In this document: positions 1 to 9,166 of the stretch, in pieces
How positions within the stretch are numbered: the first letter of the stretch is position 1
How the letters are laid out: each line of letters opens with the position of its first letter
DNA from: Slackia equolifaciens
Lineage (GTDB): Bacteria; Actinomycetota; Coriobacteriia; Coriobacteriales; Eggerthellaceae
Direction of reading: 5' to 3'
DNA length: 64,000 nucleotides
NCBI RefSeq assembly: GCF_003725995.1
Contig: NZ_QIBX01000009.1
Coordinates: 1 to 64,000 of the forward strand
Made by a program: the position numbers and the translations under genes
Notes under the pieces: generated by a model
What the model saw: the letters and a program-made list of their open reading frames with translations, nothing else
The model's database searches: none
What the model was told of the DNA's origin: nothing

Positions 1-99
1 GAGTGGATGCGCTGGTTCCGCGAGGGGCGCATATCCCAGAAGCTCGGGTGGCTCACCCCGGACGAGCGCCGCGCGGCGCTGGGCTATCCGGTGCTGTAG
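1..99 (+). mobile_element. IS3-family transposase, C-terminal end (cut by window start)
   Basis: The first 32 codons read to a TAG stop and give the typical end of an IS3-family OrfB, with the WFREGRISQKLGWLTPDERR pattern that corresponds to the (Y/F)N-x-R-h-LG-x-x-SP-x-E motif near the C-terminus of these DDE transposases. The catalytic part lies before the window. The sequence GTCCGCGGTCCCTGGAC about 20 bases after the stop could be part of the element's terminal repeat, but the left end is not visible, so this is inference. Confidence 0.75.
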
Positions 100-310
100 G
101 ATGTACAAGAAAACGTCCGCGGTCCCTGGACGTCAAATCGGATTACACACTTCGAAAAACTGCCGTCCAGAAAGTATTCGAGCAGATGCCAATCGCCCTC
201 TTCGGAGAGAGAGGGGGGGGGCTGACCCATACCTGAAAGGCCCGCCGGAATGCACAAGGGGTCAGCCAAAGTGCACGAGCGATCAGTCGGAGTGTGCAAT
301 CCGCGGTTCC

Positions 311-427
311 ACGACATGCGCACGCGCTACGAGATGGCTGGGTCAACCGGAGCGCGCGAGCCGCAGGCTTTACAACATACGCACGCGCTACGAGGTTGCT
401 GGGTCAACCGGAGCGCGCGAACCGCGG
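311..427. repeat. Two-copy tandem repeat, period 61 bp
   Basis: The block starting ACGACATGCGCACGCGCTAC at 311 recurs at 372 as ACAACATACGCACGCGCTAC. Both continue through GGGTCAACCGGAGCGCGCGA. The copies differ at only a few positions. No function is evident. Confidence 0.8.
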
Positions 428-431
428 GCAC

Positions 432-461
432 AAAAAAGCGGCGCACTCGCATGCGCCGCTT
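432..461 (-). terminator. Rho-independent terminator of the universal stress gene
   Basis: Perfect 10-bp inverted repeat (436-445 with 452-461) around a six-base loop. It is followed on the minus strand by six T residues and sits 36 bases after the stop of the minus-strand usp gene. Confidence 0.85.
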
Positions 462-497
462 CCATACCGTTCTCAAAAGAACCGCAAACGCCTCGCA

Positions 498-962
498 TTA
501 CTTTTCGATGAGCACGGGGCATTCGGCGTTGCGCAAGACTGCGTAGCTTACGCTGCCCAGCATGCCGGCGACGGCGTTAAGCCCACGACAGCCCATGACG
601 ATCAGGTCGATTTTGTGCTCCTCGGCGTAATCGAGAATCGCCTTGCTGGGCTTGCCTTGACCCATAGCGACCTCGACGTTATCCAGATTCATGATGTCGC
701 CCAAATCCTTCATCAGCAGGCTGGTCTCGTACTTCACGTACTCCTCCTGCATATGGGCAAGCTCCTCGCGGGAAGAGCGGATGGAGCCAGACATGCGCTC
801 GGCAATCATAAACTGGGACGATTCAAACTCGGGCATGGGAGCGGCGAAAAACACCGTCACCTTGGCGCCCTCGATCTCGTTGGCCATTGCGAGCGCCGTG
901 GCCAGCGCGTGGTGAGCGGATTCGGAACGATCGTACGGAACCATGATGTTCTTGTACTTCAT
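498..962 (-). CDS. Universal stress protein (UspA family)
   Basis: A 154-residue single-domain Usp protein. It opens with the family start MKYKNIMVPYDRSE (first beta strand plus the Asp that contacts adenine) and ends with the ATP-binding loop pattern G-x2-G-x8/9-G-S seen in GCRGLNAVAGMLGS, followed by SYAVLRNAECPVLIEK. That loop puts it in the ATP-binding subgroup. Such proteins are cytosolic dimers that help cells survive starvation or stress; their exact target is usually unknown. The ATG at 962 was chosen because a GAGG ribosome site lies just upstream and it matches the family start; a frame extension to 1019 adds non-conserved residues. It stands alone, with its own terminator. Confidence 0.93.
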   Translation of the reverse strand: MKYKNIMVPYDRSESAHHALATALAMANEIEGAKVTVFFAAPMPEFESSQFMIAERMSGSIRSSREELAHMQEEYVKYETSLLMKDLGDIMNLDNVEVAMGQGKPSKAILDYAEEHKIDLIVMGCRGLNAVAGMLGSVSYAVLRNAECPVLIEK

Positions 963-1511
963 GGCGACCTCACTTTCCTCGTGCCATGATTTCCTCTTCT
1001 CATTGTAGCAGGGTTGCACGCGTTGCGCCGCCCGAATGCAAAGAGCGAGCGACAGGTCGGCCCTGAGCGTCGAGGCGCAGCTCGCCCGTCACATGCCCGT
1101 CGGCGCAATTTCCGACGGCACAGCCCGCTGGCACACGTGCTCGCTGCCGCATGGGCACCGCTGCCCTGCATCACATCGCTAAGCCACTGAGTTTCACCTG
1201 TTTGCCGATGCATAGGCTCCGCACCTGGAACGGAGCCCGCAAGCACCTTATCCATGTGAAGTTGCAAAAATCGGCGCCACCGTACAAAAACCACAAGGTC
1301 GCTTGCCGTTGCGCCGCGCACCTTTAATTGAATGCGAAACGCTCAGCAGCCGCAAAAATCGGGATGACGCAGCGCTGGCACCGTTTACAATGTAAACAGT
1401 GTAAACATGCCCGCGACCTTGTCCTTTTGACACGCGACGCGCCTCTCGTTTCTCAGACCGTCCGCCGTGCCCCAAGGCAAGCCGCTGGCAGATGGACAGA
1501 TGGGAGAAACC
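963..1511. other. Intergenic region with a palindromic operator candidate
   Basis: No coding frame is convincing. The region separates the divergent usp and crotonase genes and probably holds both promoters. A TTGACA hexamer at 1427-1432 could be a -35 box for the crotonase gene, but no good -10 follows. The palindrome at 1383-1406 is listed separately. Confidence 0.5.
1383..1406. promoter_or_regulatory. Operator-like palindrome with a third half-site
   Basis: GTTTACAATGTAAAC (1383-1397) is a perfect palindrome with 7-base arms. The half-site TGTAAAC recurs at 1400-1406 in direct orientation. The site lies 106 bases before the crotonase start, where a TetR- or GntR-type regulator could bind. 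The cognate regulator is unknown. Confidence 0.5.
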
Positions 1512-2300
1512 ATGGCGTACGAAACCATCATCACCGAAACGCGGGGGAATGTGCTTCTGCTCACGCTGAACCGGCCCGAAGTACGCAATGCCCTCAACTC
1601 GAAGATGTGGGAAGAGCTGTGCGACGCAATCGACGATTTTGACCGCGACGACAGCCTCGCCGTAATGGTTATCACCAACACCGGAAAATGCTTCTGCTCG
1701 GGCACCGACCTCAAGGAGCTCGCGCGGGGCGAATACCATCCTCCTCGCGGACGCGAAGACTGGGGCTTTGCGGGCATGACGCGCCACTACGTGTCGAAGC
1801 CCGTCATAGCAGCCGTGAACGGCATCGCCGTAGGCGGCGGGGCCGAGATGGTGGTGGCCGCAGACCTTGCGCTCATCAGCGACGATGGCAAAATAGGATT
1901 CCCTGAGATCAAACATAGTCTGCTTGCCACCGGAGGAGGCGCGCTGCTTCGCATGGGACGTTCCATGTATACCAAGCGGGCAATGGAGCTGGTGCTCACC
2001 GGAGATGCAATAGACGCGCAAACCGCCCTTGAGTGGGGTCTCGTGAACCACGTGGTTCCCGCGGAAGAGCTGGTCGACCGCGCCATTGAACTGGCGGAGC
2101 GTATCGCCAAAAACGGCCCCATCGCCATTCGCATGACCAAGCTCGCCCTGTACGACTGCATGGACAAGAGCTTTCTTCCCGCCACCGACGGCTGGCGCAT
2201 GATGGCAAACTTCGATGCAGAGATCAAGCGCACCGAAGACTCCCGGGAAGGCGAGCGGGCCTTCGCAGAAAAACGCGAACCCGTCTGGAAGAACCGATAG
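1512..2300 (+). CDS. Enoyl-CoA hydratase/isomerase family protein (crotonase)
   Basis: A 262-residue crotonase-fold protein. The first oxyanion-hole segment is CSGTDLKEL (about residues 62-70). The second is AVNGIAVGGGAEMVVAADLAL, followed by GFPEIKH, which carries a Glu at the position of a catalytic acid. The C-terminal part keeps the helical trimerisation region. Such enzymes hydrate or isomerise CoA thioesters in the cytosol; the substrate cannot be told from sequence. ATG 1512 follows GGGAGA at a good distance, and the extension to 1467 is non-conserved. The gene stands alone behind an operator-like palindrome and converges on the symporter gene. Confidence 0.9.
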   Translation: MAYETIITETRGNVLLLTLNRPEVRNALNSKMWEELCDAIDDFDRDDSLAVMVITNTGKCFCSGTDLKELARGEYHPPRGREDWGFAGMTRHYVSKPVIAAVNGIAVGGGAEMVVAADLALISDDGKIGFPEIKHSLLATGGGALLRMGRSMYTKRAMELVLTGDAIDAQTALEWGLVNHVVPAEELVDRAIELAERIAKNGPIAIRMTKLALYDCMDKSFLPATDGWRMMANFDAEIKRTEDSREGERAFAEKREPVWKNR

Positions 2301-2329
2301 CGCCGCTCCGATAACGCTGTTTGCCCCGG

Positions 2330-3544
2330 CTATTCCTCGACCTTGGCCTCAAGCCCGCCGGACGAAAGCCCGCTTTCGTCCTCGATGCCGTGCTTGTTGG
2401 CATAGCCCGAAAGAGCCAGCGTAAGCGCTCCGTCGCCGGTGATGTTGCAGGCGGTGCCGAAGCTGTCCTGCAGCGCGAACACCGTGAGCACGAGCGCCGT
2501 GCCCGTGGCGTCGAAGCCCAGCACGCCGGTGATAAGCCCCAAAGACGCCATGACCGTACCGCCCGGAACGCCCGGCGCGCCGATGGCGAACACGCCCAGA
2601 AGCAGGCAGAAGAGCACCATGGTTCCCAGGTCGGGAATGTATCCATAGAGTACCTGCGAGACCGTCATCACGAAAAACACCTCGGTAAGCACCGAGCCGC
2701 ACAGATGGATGTTCGCGAACAGCGGAATGCCGAAGCTCACCATGTCGGAGCGGAGCGGCTTGGCCTTGCGCGCGCACCTAAGCGCCACGGCAAGCGTGGC
2801 GGCCGAGGACATGGTGCCGATGGCGGTGAGGTACGCCGGCCCGTAGTGACGCAAAACCTGCAGCGGGTTCTTGCCGGAATACGCACCCGCCGCGCCGTAG
2901 AGCACCGCAAGCCAAATGTAGTGCCCCACGATCACGATGAGTACCACGGCGATGAACACCGGCAGCTGGCGCGTGATGGTGCCTTCGTAGGCCAACCCGC
3001 AAAACGTGGACGCAATGAACAGCGGCAGCAGCGGGATAACCACCTTGGATACGATAGCCAGCACGATGCGTTGGAACTCGTCGAGCAGCTTGGTCATGAG
3101 TTCGGCGCGCGTCCACACGGCTGCAAGACCCAGAAGAATCGACAGCACAAGCGCGCTCATTACGCTCATGACCTGCGGGATATCAAGCTGGAACACCACT
3201 TCAGGCAGCTCTTTGAGTCCGTCAACCGCGCTCGCGATAGAAAGGTTGGGGATAATTGCATAGCCCGCTGCCATAGAAAAGAATGCGGCGCCGATCGAAG
3301 ACGCATACGCCAAAATCACCGCCACGCCCAAAATGCGCGACACGTTCGAGCCCAGCTTGGTGATGGAGGGCGCGATAAAACCGATGATGATAAGCGGAAC
3401 GCAGAAGTTGATAAGCTGGCCGAGCACATATTTGATTGTGACCACCACGTTCATGAATGCCTCGTTGGCCACCAGGCCCACAAGGATGCCAAGGACAACC
3501 GACACCAGCAGGATGAACGGCAGACTGGTAAGAATCTTTTTCAT
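2330..3544 (-). CDS. Dicarboxylate/amino acid:cation symporter (SDF/DAACS family)
   Basis: A 404-residue membrane protein of the sodium:dicarboxylate symporter (GltP/DctA/EAAT) fold. The serine-rich re-entrant loop appears as GTMSSAATLAVAL (about residues 242-254). The second loop is GAPGVPGGTV and the substrate/sodium site in TM8 is NITGDGAL. Eight hydrophobic segments are evident. It imports an acidic amino acid or C4-dicarboxylate with cations across the cytoplasmic membrane. The start follows GAGGTG. It is monocistronic, and its substrate is undetermined. The C-terminal 25 residues are hydrophilic and acidic. Confidence 0.92.
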   Translation of the reverse strand: MKKILTSLPFILLVSVVLGILVGLVANEAFMNVVVTIKYVLGQLINFCVPLIIIGFIAPSITKLGSNVSRILGVAVILAYASSIGAAFFSMAAGYAIIPNLSIASAVDGLKELPEVVFQLDIPQVMSVMSALVLSILLGLAAVWTRAELMTKLLDEFQRIVLAIVSKVVIPLLPLFIASTFCGLAYEGTITRQLPVFIAVVLIVIVGHYIWLAVLYGAAGAYSGKNPLQVLRHYGPAYLTAIGTMSSAATLAVALRCARKAKPLRSDMVSFGIPLFANIHLCGSVLTEVFFVMTVSQVLYGYIPDLGTMVLFCLLLGVFAIGAPGVPGGTVMASLGLITGVLGFDATGTALVLTVFALQDSFGTACNITGDGALTLALSGYANKHGIEDESGLSSGGLEAKVEE

Positions 3545-3957
3545 GGATGAGCACCTCTAGCATTTCAACCGAGCACGCATCAGGGCGGCGTCATGGATGG
3601 CAGGAGAACAGCCCGAATGCGGTCGAACGCACTGTTCGAATTTGCGAAAAGTGGAGGTACTTTACCACAGGTTGCACGGGCGACCGATTATGCGTCGAGA
3701 ATCGACACGAACCGTCCCGGCGCTGGCGCAATGAGGCGCCTGACCGCACCCGAATCGTGGAATCCCGAATAACCACAAGGACGCCCAACGTCATGCAGGC
3801 CGCCCCATGCGCTGCGCTCACTGCGCAGCGAGCGCAGCCGAAACGAAACGGAATTGAAACCAAGTCAACCACGCGAATGGTACCTGCAGCAAGGTCGACC
3901 GCTGCGTAAGCAACGACTCGTCAGGCAGCAGCACCCTGCGATTCCGTGCGAAGTAGT
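3545..3957. other. Intergenic stretch carrying copy 1 of a 92-bp repeat
   Basis: No gene is apparent. The promoter of the symporter gene should lie at the left end. The right half carries a 92-bp repeat (3737-3828) shared with the end of the tetR gene. GC-rich hairpin-forming sequence follows (around 3805-3840). Confidence 0.55.
3737..3828 (+). repeat. Dispersed 92-bp repeat, copy 1
   Basis: About 90% identical over its length with 9923-10014. It starts CGCCTGACCGCACCCGAATC and includes CAACGTCATGCAGGCCGCC. Here it is non-coding; in copy 2 its first third encodes the end of the TetR protein. Confidence 0.8.
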
Positions 3958-4602
3958 CTATGCCACAACGCTCGACCCCTCCTGGCCAAACATGCGCAGC
4001 ATTGCTGCGGCAAGCTTTGTCAGCGCAGCGAAATACCCCTTGGGATACATCTCCTGGATTCTCTCGCTCAGAGCATCGCACCAAAAAAGCGGATGCGTCT
4101 CGGCGAAACGACGCGCATCGTCAGCGAGAAAAGCACCTTCGCCAACGCGACGCAACATCTCCGACAGGCAAAGGAGCTCGATGCCCATATGGTCGGCATA
4201 TTGATTGTTCTCGTTGCGCACTTCGAGCCCAAGATCTGCAAGCACGTGCCGCATCGCCACCGTCGCCTCTCCAAAGCCGACGAACCCATCGGATTTTCCT
4301 GTCGCGCGATACGCCGTCTCCCACGGAGGCGCCGCGGGGCGCGGCGGACCCACGAACAAGCGCGTGAATTCGACCGAGACGCGCTCAATCATGTTCTCCC
4401 CCGCTTCCGTTCGACGTTTCGCATCGCGTGCAAACGTCAGGCACTCGCCCACCGCAGCACGCACCCGCCCGTCTCCGAAATCGGGAAATTCTTCCCAAAA
4501 CTCTGGGATAAGCCCCGCGTCGGCGGTTTGAGACATGGGTTTGAGCAGGGAATTTCCCAGAAATGCGAATACCTGCGATGCCGCAGCATAGTCGAGAGAC
4601 AT
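3958..4602 (-). CDS. TorD/DmsD-family redox enzyme maturation chaperone
   Basis: A 214-residue cytosolic protein of the all-helical TorD/DmsD type. The EFTRLFVGPPRPAAPPWE segment (about residues 85-102) matches the family signature (YTRLF-x-GP ... P-x-x-E/S-x-Y). These chaperones bind the Tat signal of a molybdopterin enzyme and hold it until the cofactor is inserted. The ATG at 4602 sits 9 bases after AGGAGG; the long upstream extension of the frame is not conserved. It is the last gene of the minus-strand molybdoenzyme locus but is separated from nrfD by a terminator-like hairpin, so its expression may be partly independent. Its client is inferred to be the product of 6694-9102. Confidence 0.88.
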   Translation of the reverse strand: MSLDYAAASQVFAFLGNSLLKPMSQTADAGLIPEFWEEFPDFGDGRVRAAVGECLTFARDAKRRTEAGENMIERVSVEFTRLFVGPPRPAAPPWETAYRATGKSDGFVGFGEATVAMRHVLADLGLEVRNENNQYADHMGIELLCLSEMLRRVGEGAFLADDARRFAETHPLFWCDALSERIQEMYPKGYFAALTKLAAAMLRMFGQEGSSVVA

Positions 4603-4613
4603 ACCATAGTCCT

Positions 4614-4651
4614 CCTTGAAAAGAAGGCCCGCCGGAACCCACCGACGGGCC
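4614..4651 (-). terminator. Terminator-like hairpin between nrfD and torD
   Basis: GGCCCG-rich 10-bp stem (4626-4635 with 4642-4651, one G-T pair on the minus strand) followed on the minus strand by TTCTTTTC. It overlaps the leader of the TorD gene and may reduce rather than abolish read-through. Confidence 0.65.
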
Positions 4652-4851
4652 AATAGCCACTTGCGAAGCCTGAGCCGTTTTCGGGACGTGCGCCATGCGC
4701 AGGCCGCTTGCAGGATGCACGCTATGCATAAGCCGCGCACGAGATCCAGGTCGTTCGCGCGAGGCACGAGTCACTCACGAAGCCCGACCATTCGCGAACT
4801 GCGCCGTCGCAGGCATGGCCGCTCGCAACTCGGTCAAAGTCCGTCATGGCG

Positions 4852-6054
4852 CTACGCCGCATCAGCCCCTTCGCGCGACGGCTCGGCGGCCTTTGCCGCA
4901 CCCTTGGGCAGAAGCTTTGAGCACATCACCATAAAGGCGAGCACTCCCAACGCGAACACGGCAATTACAATGACGATCTCGGGCCAGGTGGGTGCATATG
5001 TTCCCGCAAGCGTCCAAATGTTGGCTCCCGCCTGCTGCGCCGCCTGAGTACCCAACGTGATGCCGTTAGCGCCTTGGATGTTCGGCGTGATGAACGAAGT
5101 CAGAAGCAGCCAGCAGCGCTTGCAGAACACGCCCAACACTACGAGCGCACCAGCGAAAAGTACCAGACCCGTGCGCTGGCGATTGCGCGCAAACACCAAG
5201 ATGCAGAACGGAACAAGCAGGCCGCACACGATTTCGAACCAGAAGAACGGCGCAGTGGGGCCGCTCGTCATAAGCGCAAGCGTCTCGGCTCCGGCGGCAC
5301 CGGGATACGCCATGGTCAGAACCTCGCAGCCGATAAAGTACGCATCCACCGCGATGCAGGTGGCGAGCAGACCGGCAAGGCTGCTGAATAGCTTCTGATC
5401 AACCTCAAATACACCCGCCTTGCGCAACGCCGCAAGAGCAATCAGCAGCATCGCCAGGCCCGAATCCATGGCGGAAGCCACGAAGATGGGCGCCATGATG
5501 GCGGAATACCAGCCCTCTTTGGCAATCTGCAGACCGAAAATCCATGCAGTCACGCTGTGCACCAAGATGGCTATAGGCAACGCAAAGCGGCTCACGATGG
5601 CCACCTTATCGGCGGCACCGGGCTTTTTGGAGGTCATGAAGTACAGATACACGATGTTGATAATCAGGTAGCACGAAATAATGCAGATATCCCAGAACAA
5701 AGGCGAGGTGGGATTGGGGCCCGTAATAATGCGCCACACACGCTGAATGCCGCCCAGGTCGATAAGGACGAACATGCCCGCCATGCAGATGCACACCGTG
5801 GAGACGATGACCGCAGGAAGTGCCACCTTCTTATACTGCGCCACATGGAACACGCTCGCCGAGGAAGCTACAATCAAGCCGCCGGCGGAAAGGCCCACCA
5901 TGAACATGAAGCAGATGATATAGAGGCCCCACGAGTTAGAGTTGTTCATTCCCGTGACGCCCAAGCCGCCCATAAGCTGGTAAACCCACGTTGCAATGCC
6001 TATGAGCGTGATCGCACCCAGCACGCCGTAGACTATTTTCGTTTTCGTTGCCAT
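4852..6054 (-). CDS. NrfD/PsrC-family membrane subunit of a molybdoenzyme complex
   Basis: A 400-residue polytopic membrane protein with about ten hydrophobic segments and the NrfD/PsrC look (GLYIICFMFMVGLSAGGLIV near residue 43, then the LFWDICIISCYL helix). Subunits of this type anchor the catalytic and Fe-S subunits to the membrane and exchange electrons with the quinone pool, without haem. The gene follows the ferredoxin-like subunit by 15 bases in the same operon. The C-terminus is a short charged tail. Confidence 0.92.
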   Translation of the reverse strand: MATKTKIVYGVLGAITLIGIATWVYQLMGGLGVTGMNNSNSWGLYIICFMFMVGLSAGGLIVASSASVFHVAQYKKVALPAVIVSTVCICMAGMFVLIDLGGIQRVWRIITGPNPTSPLFWDICIISCYLIINIVYLYFMTSKKPGAADKVAIVSRFALPIAILVHSVTAWIFGLQIAKEGWYSAIMAPIFVASAMDSGLAMLLIALAALRKAGVFEVDQKLFSSLAGLLATCIAVDAYFIGCEVLTMAYPGAAGAETLALMTSGPTAPFFWFEIVCGLLVPFCILVFARNRQRTGLVLFAGALVVLGVFCKRCWLLLTSFITPNIQGANGITLGTQAAQQAGANIWTLAGTYAPTWPEIVIVIAVFALGVLAFMVMCSKLLPKGAAKAAEPSREGADAA

Positions 6055-6069
6055 GCGAATCCCCTCCCC

Positions 6070-6690
6070 TTACGATTCAAAGTAATGGACCTGCGGGCGA
6101 GTGCCCTTGTCTTCGAGGAGCACATAGCCACCGTGCTCGCGAATGGCAACCGACGCCTCAGAGTTCGGATCGTCCAAGTCGCCGAAGATGCGCGCATCGG
6201 TCGGGCAGCACTGCACGCAGCGCGGTTCCTCCCCTGCGTCGGTACGCTCCTTGCACAGCGTGCATTTCTCCATCACGCCCTTGGCGCGTACGGGAACACG
6301 GGCATCGCCGTAGTCGAAACCGGTCGAACGAACCGGCTCGTTCCAGTTGAACACGCGAGCGTTATAGGGGCAGGCAGCCATGCACATGCGGCAGCCGATG
6401 CACTTGTCGTAGTCGATCTCGATGCGGCCCTTGTCGTCCTTATAGGTCGCACCGGTGGGGCACACGCGCTGGCAGGCGGCATTCTCACAGTGCTGGCACG
6501 CAAGCGGCAGATAGGTACGCGTAAGATTGGGGTATGTGCCCTCCGCGCCGTCATAGATGTCGCAGTTCTCGGTAAGCACACGGTTCCACAGCATGCCGTC
6601 GGGCACGTTGTTTTGCATCTTGCAGGCGAGCACGCAGGTGTTGCAGCCGATGCAGCGATGCAGGTCGATTGCGATGGCGAGTTTCGTCAT
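6070..6690 (-). CDS. 4Fe-4S ferredoxin-type electron transfer subunit (DmsB/NrfC-like)
   Basis: A 206-residue protein with four [4Fe-4S] cysteine clusters: CIGCNTCVLAC near the N-terminus, CQHCENAACQRVCP, CIGCRMCMAACP, and CTLCKERTDAGEEPRCVQCCP. This is the DmsB/PsrB/NrfC arrangement, which wires the molybdopterin subunit to the NrfD anchor. It lacks a signal peptide and would be carried across the membrane with the Tat-targeted A subunit. Its start lies 3 bases after the stop of the catalytic gene, so the two are translated together. Confidence 0.95.
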   Translation of the reverse strand: MTKLAIAIDLHRCIGCNTCVLACKMQNNVPDGMLWNRVLTENCDIYDGAEGTYPNLTRTYLPLACQHCENAACQRVCPTGATYKDDKGRIEIDYDKCIGCRMCMAACPYNARVFNWNEPVRSTGFDYGDARVPVRAKGVMEKCTLCKERTDAGEEPRCVQCCPTDARIFGDLDDPNSEASVAIREHGGYVLLEDKGTRPQVHYFES

Positions 6691-6693
6691 TGC

Positions 6694-9102
6694 CTATTCA
6701 CCGGCTTTCTTGATCTCGATGAGAGTATCGTTGAACGGAATCATGGGACCATAGGGCAAGGCGTAGCCGCGCTCGTTGAGCTGGTCGTTCGACACGCTCT
6801 GCATCATGGTGCCATCGAGCAGGCTCGCATAGGTGCTTTCCGCCATGTAGGCGCTGCCGGGCTGGATTGCCTCGTTCAGACGCAGCTTGGTAGTGAAGGA
6901 GCCGCGGTCGTTAAACGCCTCCACCTGATCGCCATCCGCAAGGCCGCGCGATGACGCATCGACGGGGTTGAGCTCGATATGCGGCTCGAACAGCTGCTGA
7001 ATCCACGCCGCGCCCGAATAGGTCGAATGAACGCGGAAGCGAGAGCGGCTCTGGGTGAATGCCAGCGGGTACTTTTCGCGCAAAGGATTGCTCGCGTAAA
7101 TCTCGTTTGGCTCCTCCCACTTCGGAAATGCTTGCCCCCATTCGATCAGGTTCTCGTAATACGGCTCCTGGCGCCCAGACGGCGTAGCGAGCTCGTATCC
7201 CACTTCAGGTCCCAGCGGGTCCTCGGTCCCCACCAGTTTGACAGCGCCGTCTTCCTCGAACAGTTTCTCCAGCGTAATGCCCGCCATTTGGGGGTCTTCC
7301 GAGGTCAGCAACGCGCGGGCGAACTCCTCGCCGTTCTCGGGGTAGGCGTCGGCGATGCCCATGGCCTCTGCAATACCCTTCTCGATGTAGAAGTCGGATT
7401 TGGACTCGAACAGCGGGTCGAGCACCTTCTGGTTCTGCAAGATATAGCCGTTGGCGTTTTTCACGCCGCCCACTTCATCTTGGCATTCAAACTTGGAGCA
7501 CACGGGCAAAAGCAGGTCGACGTAATCGCAAACGGAACTTTGATAGATGTCGGCTACGCACACGAAATCAAGGGATTCGAGCCATTCGCGCGTCTTTGTC
7601 CAGTTGGCGGCCTTCTGCGTAGGGATATCGCCGAAGAACATGGCAGCATGCACGTTGTCAGATTTCTGAACCATGTCATAGAAACCCATTGGAGAGGGAG
7701 CTGCGCCCGCATTCTCCGGCAAGGGCCATGCGCCCATCATGGCGTTGTAAGGCGTAACGTGGTAGGCATAGATGCCGCACCCCGTGCCGCGCTTTCCGTA
7801 ATTATCAGTGAGCGAGGCACACAGGGCGTACGCATGGCCTGCAACGTCGTTGTTTCCCACCTTGTCGATGCCGCCCACGCCGTTGCAGATGACCGAGGGG
7901 CCTTCGGCGTATTCCTCGGCGATGCGTGCAATGGTGCCCGCAGGCACACCGGTAACGCCTTCTGCCCAATCGAGGGTGTATTCCGCAAGATCCTCCTTGA
8001 GGCGCGTAAACTCGGTGACGCAGGTGCGGCCGTCTACCTCAAACGTTCCCTCGAGCGCGGCTTGGACGCCGTCGGTGTCGTACGGCATGGCACGTTCGGA
8101 GCTCTCGTCCCACACGAAAGGCGCCTTGACCTGCACAGGCTCACCAGTCGTAGCGTCCACGGAATCACGCATCTCGCCCAAGACCTCGCCCGTTTCTGCA
8201 TCAATCAAAAACGGGAACGAAGTATGCGCACACAGATGCTCGGCGCTGTAAAGCCCGTTGTCTACGATGTGCTTGGCGAACGCAAGGAACATCGCCGGAT
8301 CGGTGCCGGGCTTGAGGTTCACCCACTCGTCGGACTTGGATGCCGTTGCGCTGAAACGCGGATCGAAGCAAACAAACTTGGTGCCCGCCTTTTGCGCGTC
8401 GAAGAACGCGCGTGACCACATCATACCCGTCTCGAGCATGTTGCAGTTCACCAGCAGAACCGTCTTGGCCTGCGGCCACTCCCACAAGGTGTTCTTGGCG
8501 AACATGCCGTCCCAGCCAAACGCCTGGCCTTGACCGTTGCCCTGGCCCATGTCGTAGCCGTTCATGCCTCCCGCCTGAGCCCCCAGAAGCGATGCAAGAA
8601 GCGGGGTGAAGCGCTGCTGCGCCTCGGTGGAATACTGGATCCACAGCGAATCTTTACCGTAGGCATCCTGACATTTCTTGAATTCGTCGGCAATCGTCTG
8701 AAATGCCTCGTCCCAAGTGATAGCCTCGAATTCGCCGCTTCCGCGTTCGCCCACACGACGCAAGGGCGACTGGAGTCGCGCATCGCCATAGATATGCTGA
8801 ATTTCAGAGATGCCCTTAAGGCACACGTTATGGAAGCGGTTTTCGTCATTGGGACGCGGCTCGATGATGCTCAGGCGTCCGTCGCGAACCGTGCACTTGA
8901 GCATGCAGTTGCACAGGCAGTGTTCGTTGTGGTAGGTGAATGCAGTGCGCTCACTTGCGGCACCTTCGTCCGCCTGCGCCGGGGCGAGCCACTCGCCCGT
9001 CGTCGCCATGGCGCCGATTCCGGCAAGGCCCGCAACTCCCGCGGCTCCCTTGAGAAACCCGCGGCGGCTGATGCCACGATGCCATCCGTTGGCTTGTGTC
9101 AT
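6694..9102 (-). CDS. Tat-exported molybdopterin oxidoreductase, catalytic subunit (DMSO reductase family)
   Basis: An 802-residue catalytic subunit. The N-terminus has a Tat signal (SRRGFLKGAAG, then a hydrophobic stretch ending near AQADEG, about residue 46). A [4Fe-4S] cysteine cluster follows (HCLCNCMLKC ... NVCLKG, residues about 61-95), then the molybdopterin domains and the molydopterin dinucleotide-binding C-terminal domain (FTQSRSRFRVHST ... LNPVDASSRGLADGD). The active-site region around NGYDMGQGNGQG does not let me name the metal ligand or the substrate. Coriobacteria carry many paralogues acting on organic electron acceptors, so this is best called a respiratory reductase of unknown substrate. 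It is the first gene of the operon and divergent from a TetR regulator. Confidence 0.93.
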   Translation of the reverse strand: MTQANGWHRGISRRGFLKGAAGVAGLAGIGAMATTGEWLAPAQADEGAASERTAFTYHNEHCLCNCMLKCTVRDGRLSIIEPRPNDENRFHNVCLKGISEIQHIYGDARLQSPLRRVGERGSGEFEAITWDEAFQTIADEFKKCQDAYGKDSLWIQYSTEAQQRFTPLLASLLGAQAGGMNGYDMGQGNGQGQAFGWDGMFAKNTLWEWPQAKTVLLVNCNMLETGMMWSRAFFDAQKAGTKFVCFDPRFSATASKSDEWVNLKPGTDPAMFLAFAKHIVDNGLYSAEHLCAHTSFPFLIDAETGEVLGEMRDSVDATTGEPVQVKAPFVWDESSERAMPYDTDGVQAALEGTFEVDGRTCVTEFTRLKEDLAEYTLDWAEGVTGVPAGTIARIAEEYAEGPSVICNGVGGIDKVGNNDVAGHAYALCASLTDNYGKRGTGCGIYAYHVTPYNAMMGAWPLPENAGAAPSPMGFYDMVQKSDNVHAAMFFGDIPTQKAANWTKTREWLESLDFVCVADIYQSSVCDYVDLLLPVCSKFECQDEVGGVKNANGYILQNQKVLDPLFESKSDFYIEKGIAEAMGIADAYPENGEEFARALLTSEDPQMAGITLEKLFEEDGAVKLVGTEDPLGPEVGYELATPSGRQEPYYENLIEWGQAFPKWEEPNEIYASNPLREKYPLAFTQSRSRFRVHSTYSGAAWIQQLFEPHIELNPVDASSRGLADGDQVEAFNDRGSFTTKLRLNEAIQPGSAYMAESTYASLLDGTMMQSVSNDQLNERGYALPYGPMIPFNDTLIEIKKAGE

Positions 9103-9131
9103 TGTTCCCCCTTCGATTGTGTCGGATTGCG

Positions 9132-9166
9132 ACGCATCTACACGTGCCCGGGCGCCGGAGATGCGT
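9132..9166. promoter_or_regulatory. Inverted repeat in the divergent molybdoenzyme/tetR promoter region
   Basis: ACGCATCT (9132-9139) and AGATGCGT (9159-9166) form a perfect 8-bp inverted repeat with a 19-bp spacer, 30-64 bases before the molybdoenzyme start. It is a candidate operator for the adjacent TetR protein. Confidence 0.4.

Larger units (their letters stand above)
100..497. other. Intergenic stretch behind the IS3 end
   Basis: No frame here looks like a real gene. The stretch holds the probable right end of the insertion sequence (about 115-135), a G-rich run near 210, a two-copy tandem repeat (311-427) and the terminator of the downstream minus-strand gene. Confidence 0.6.
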
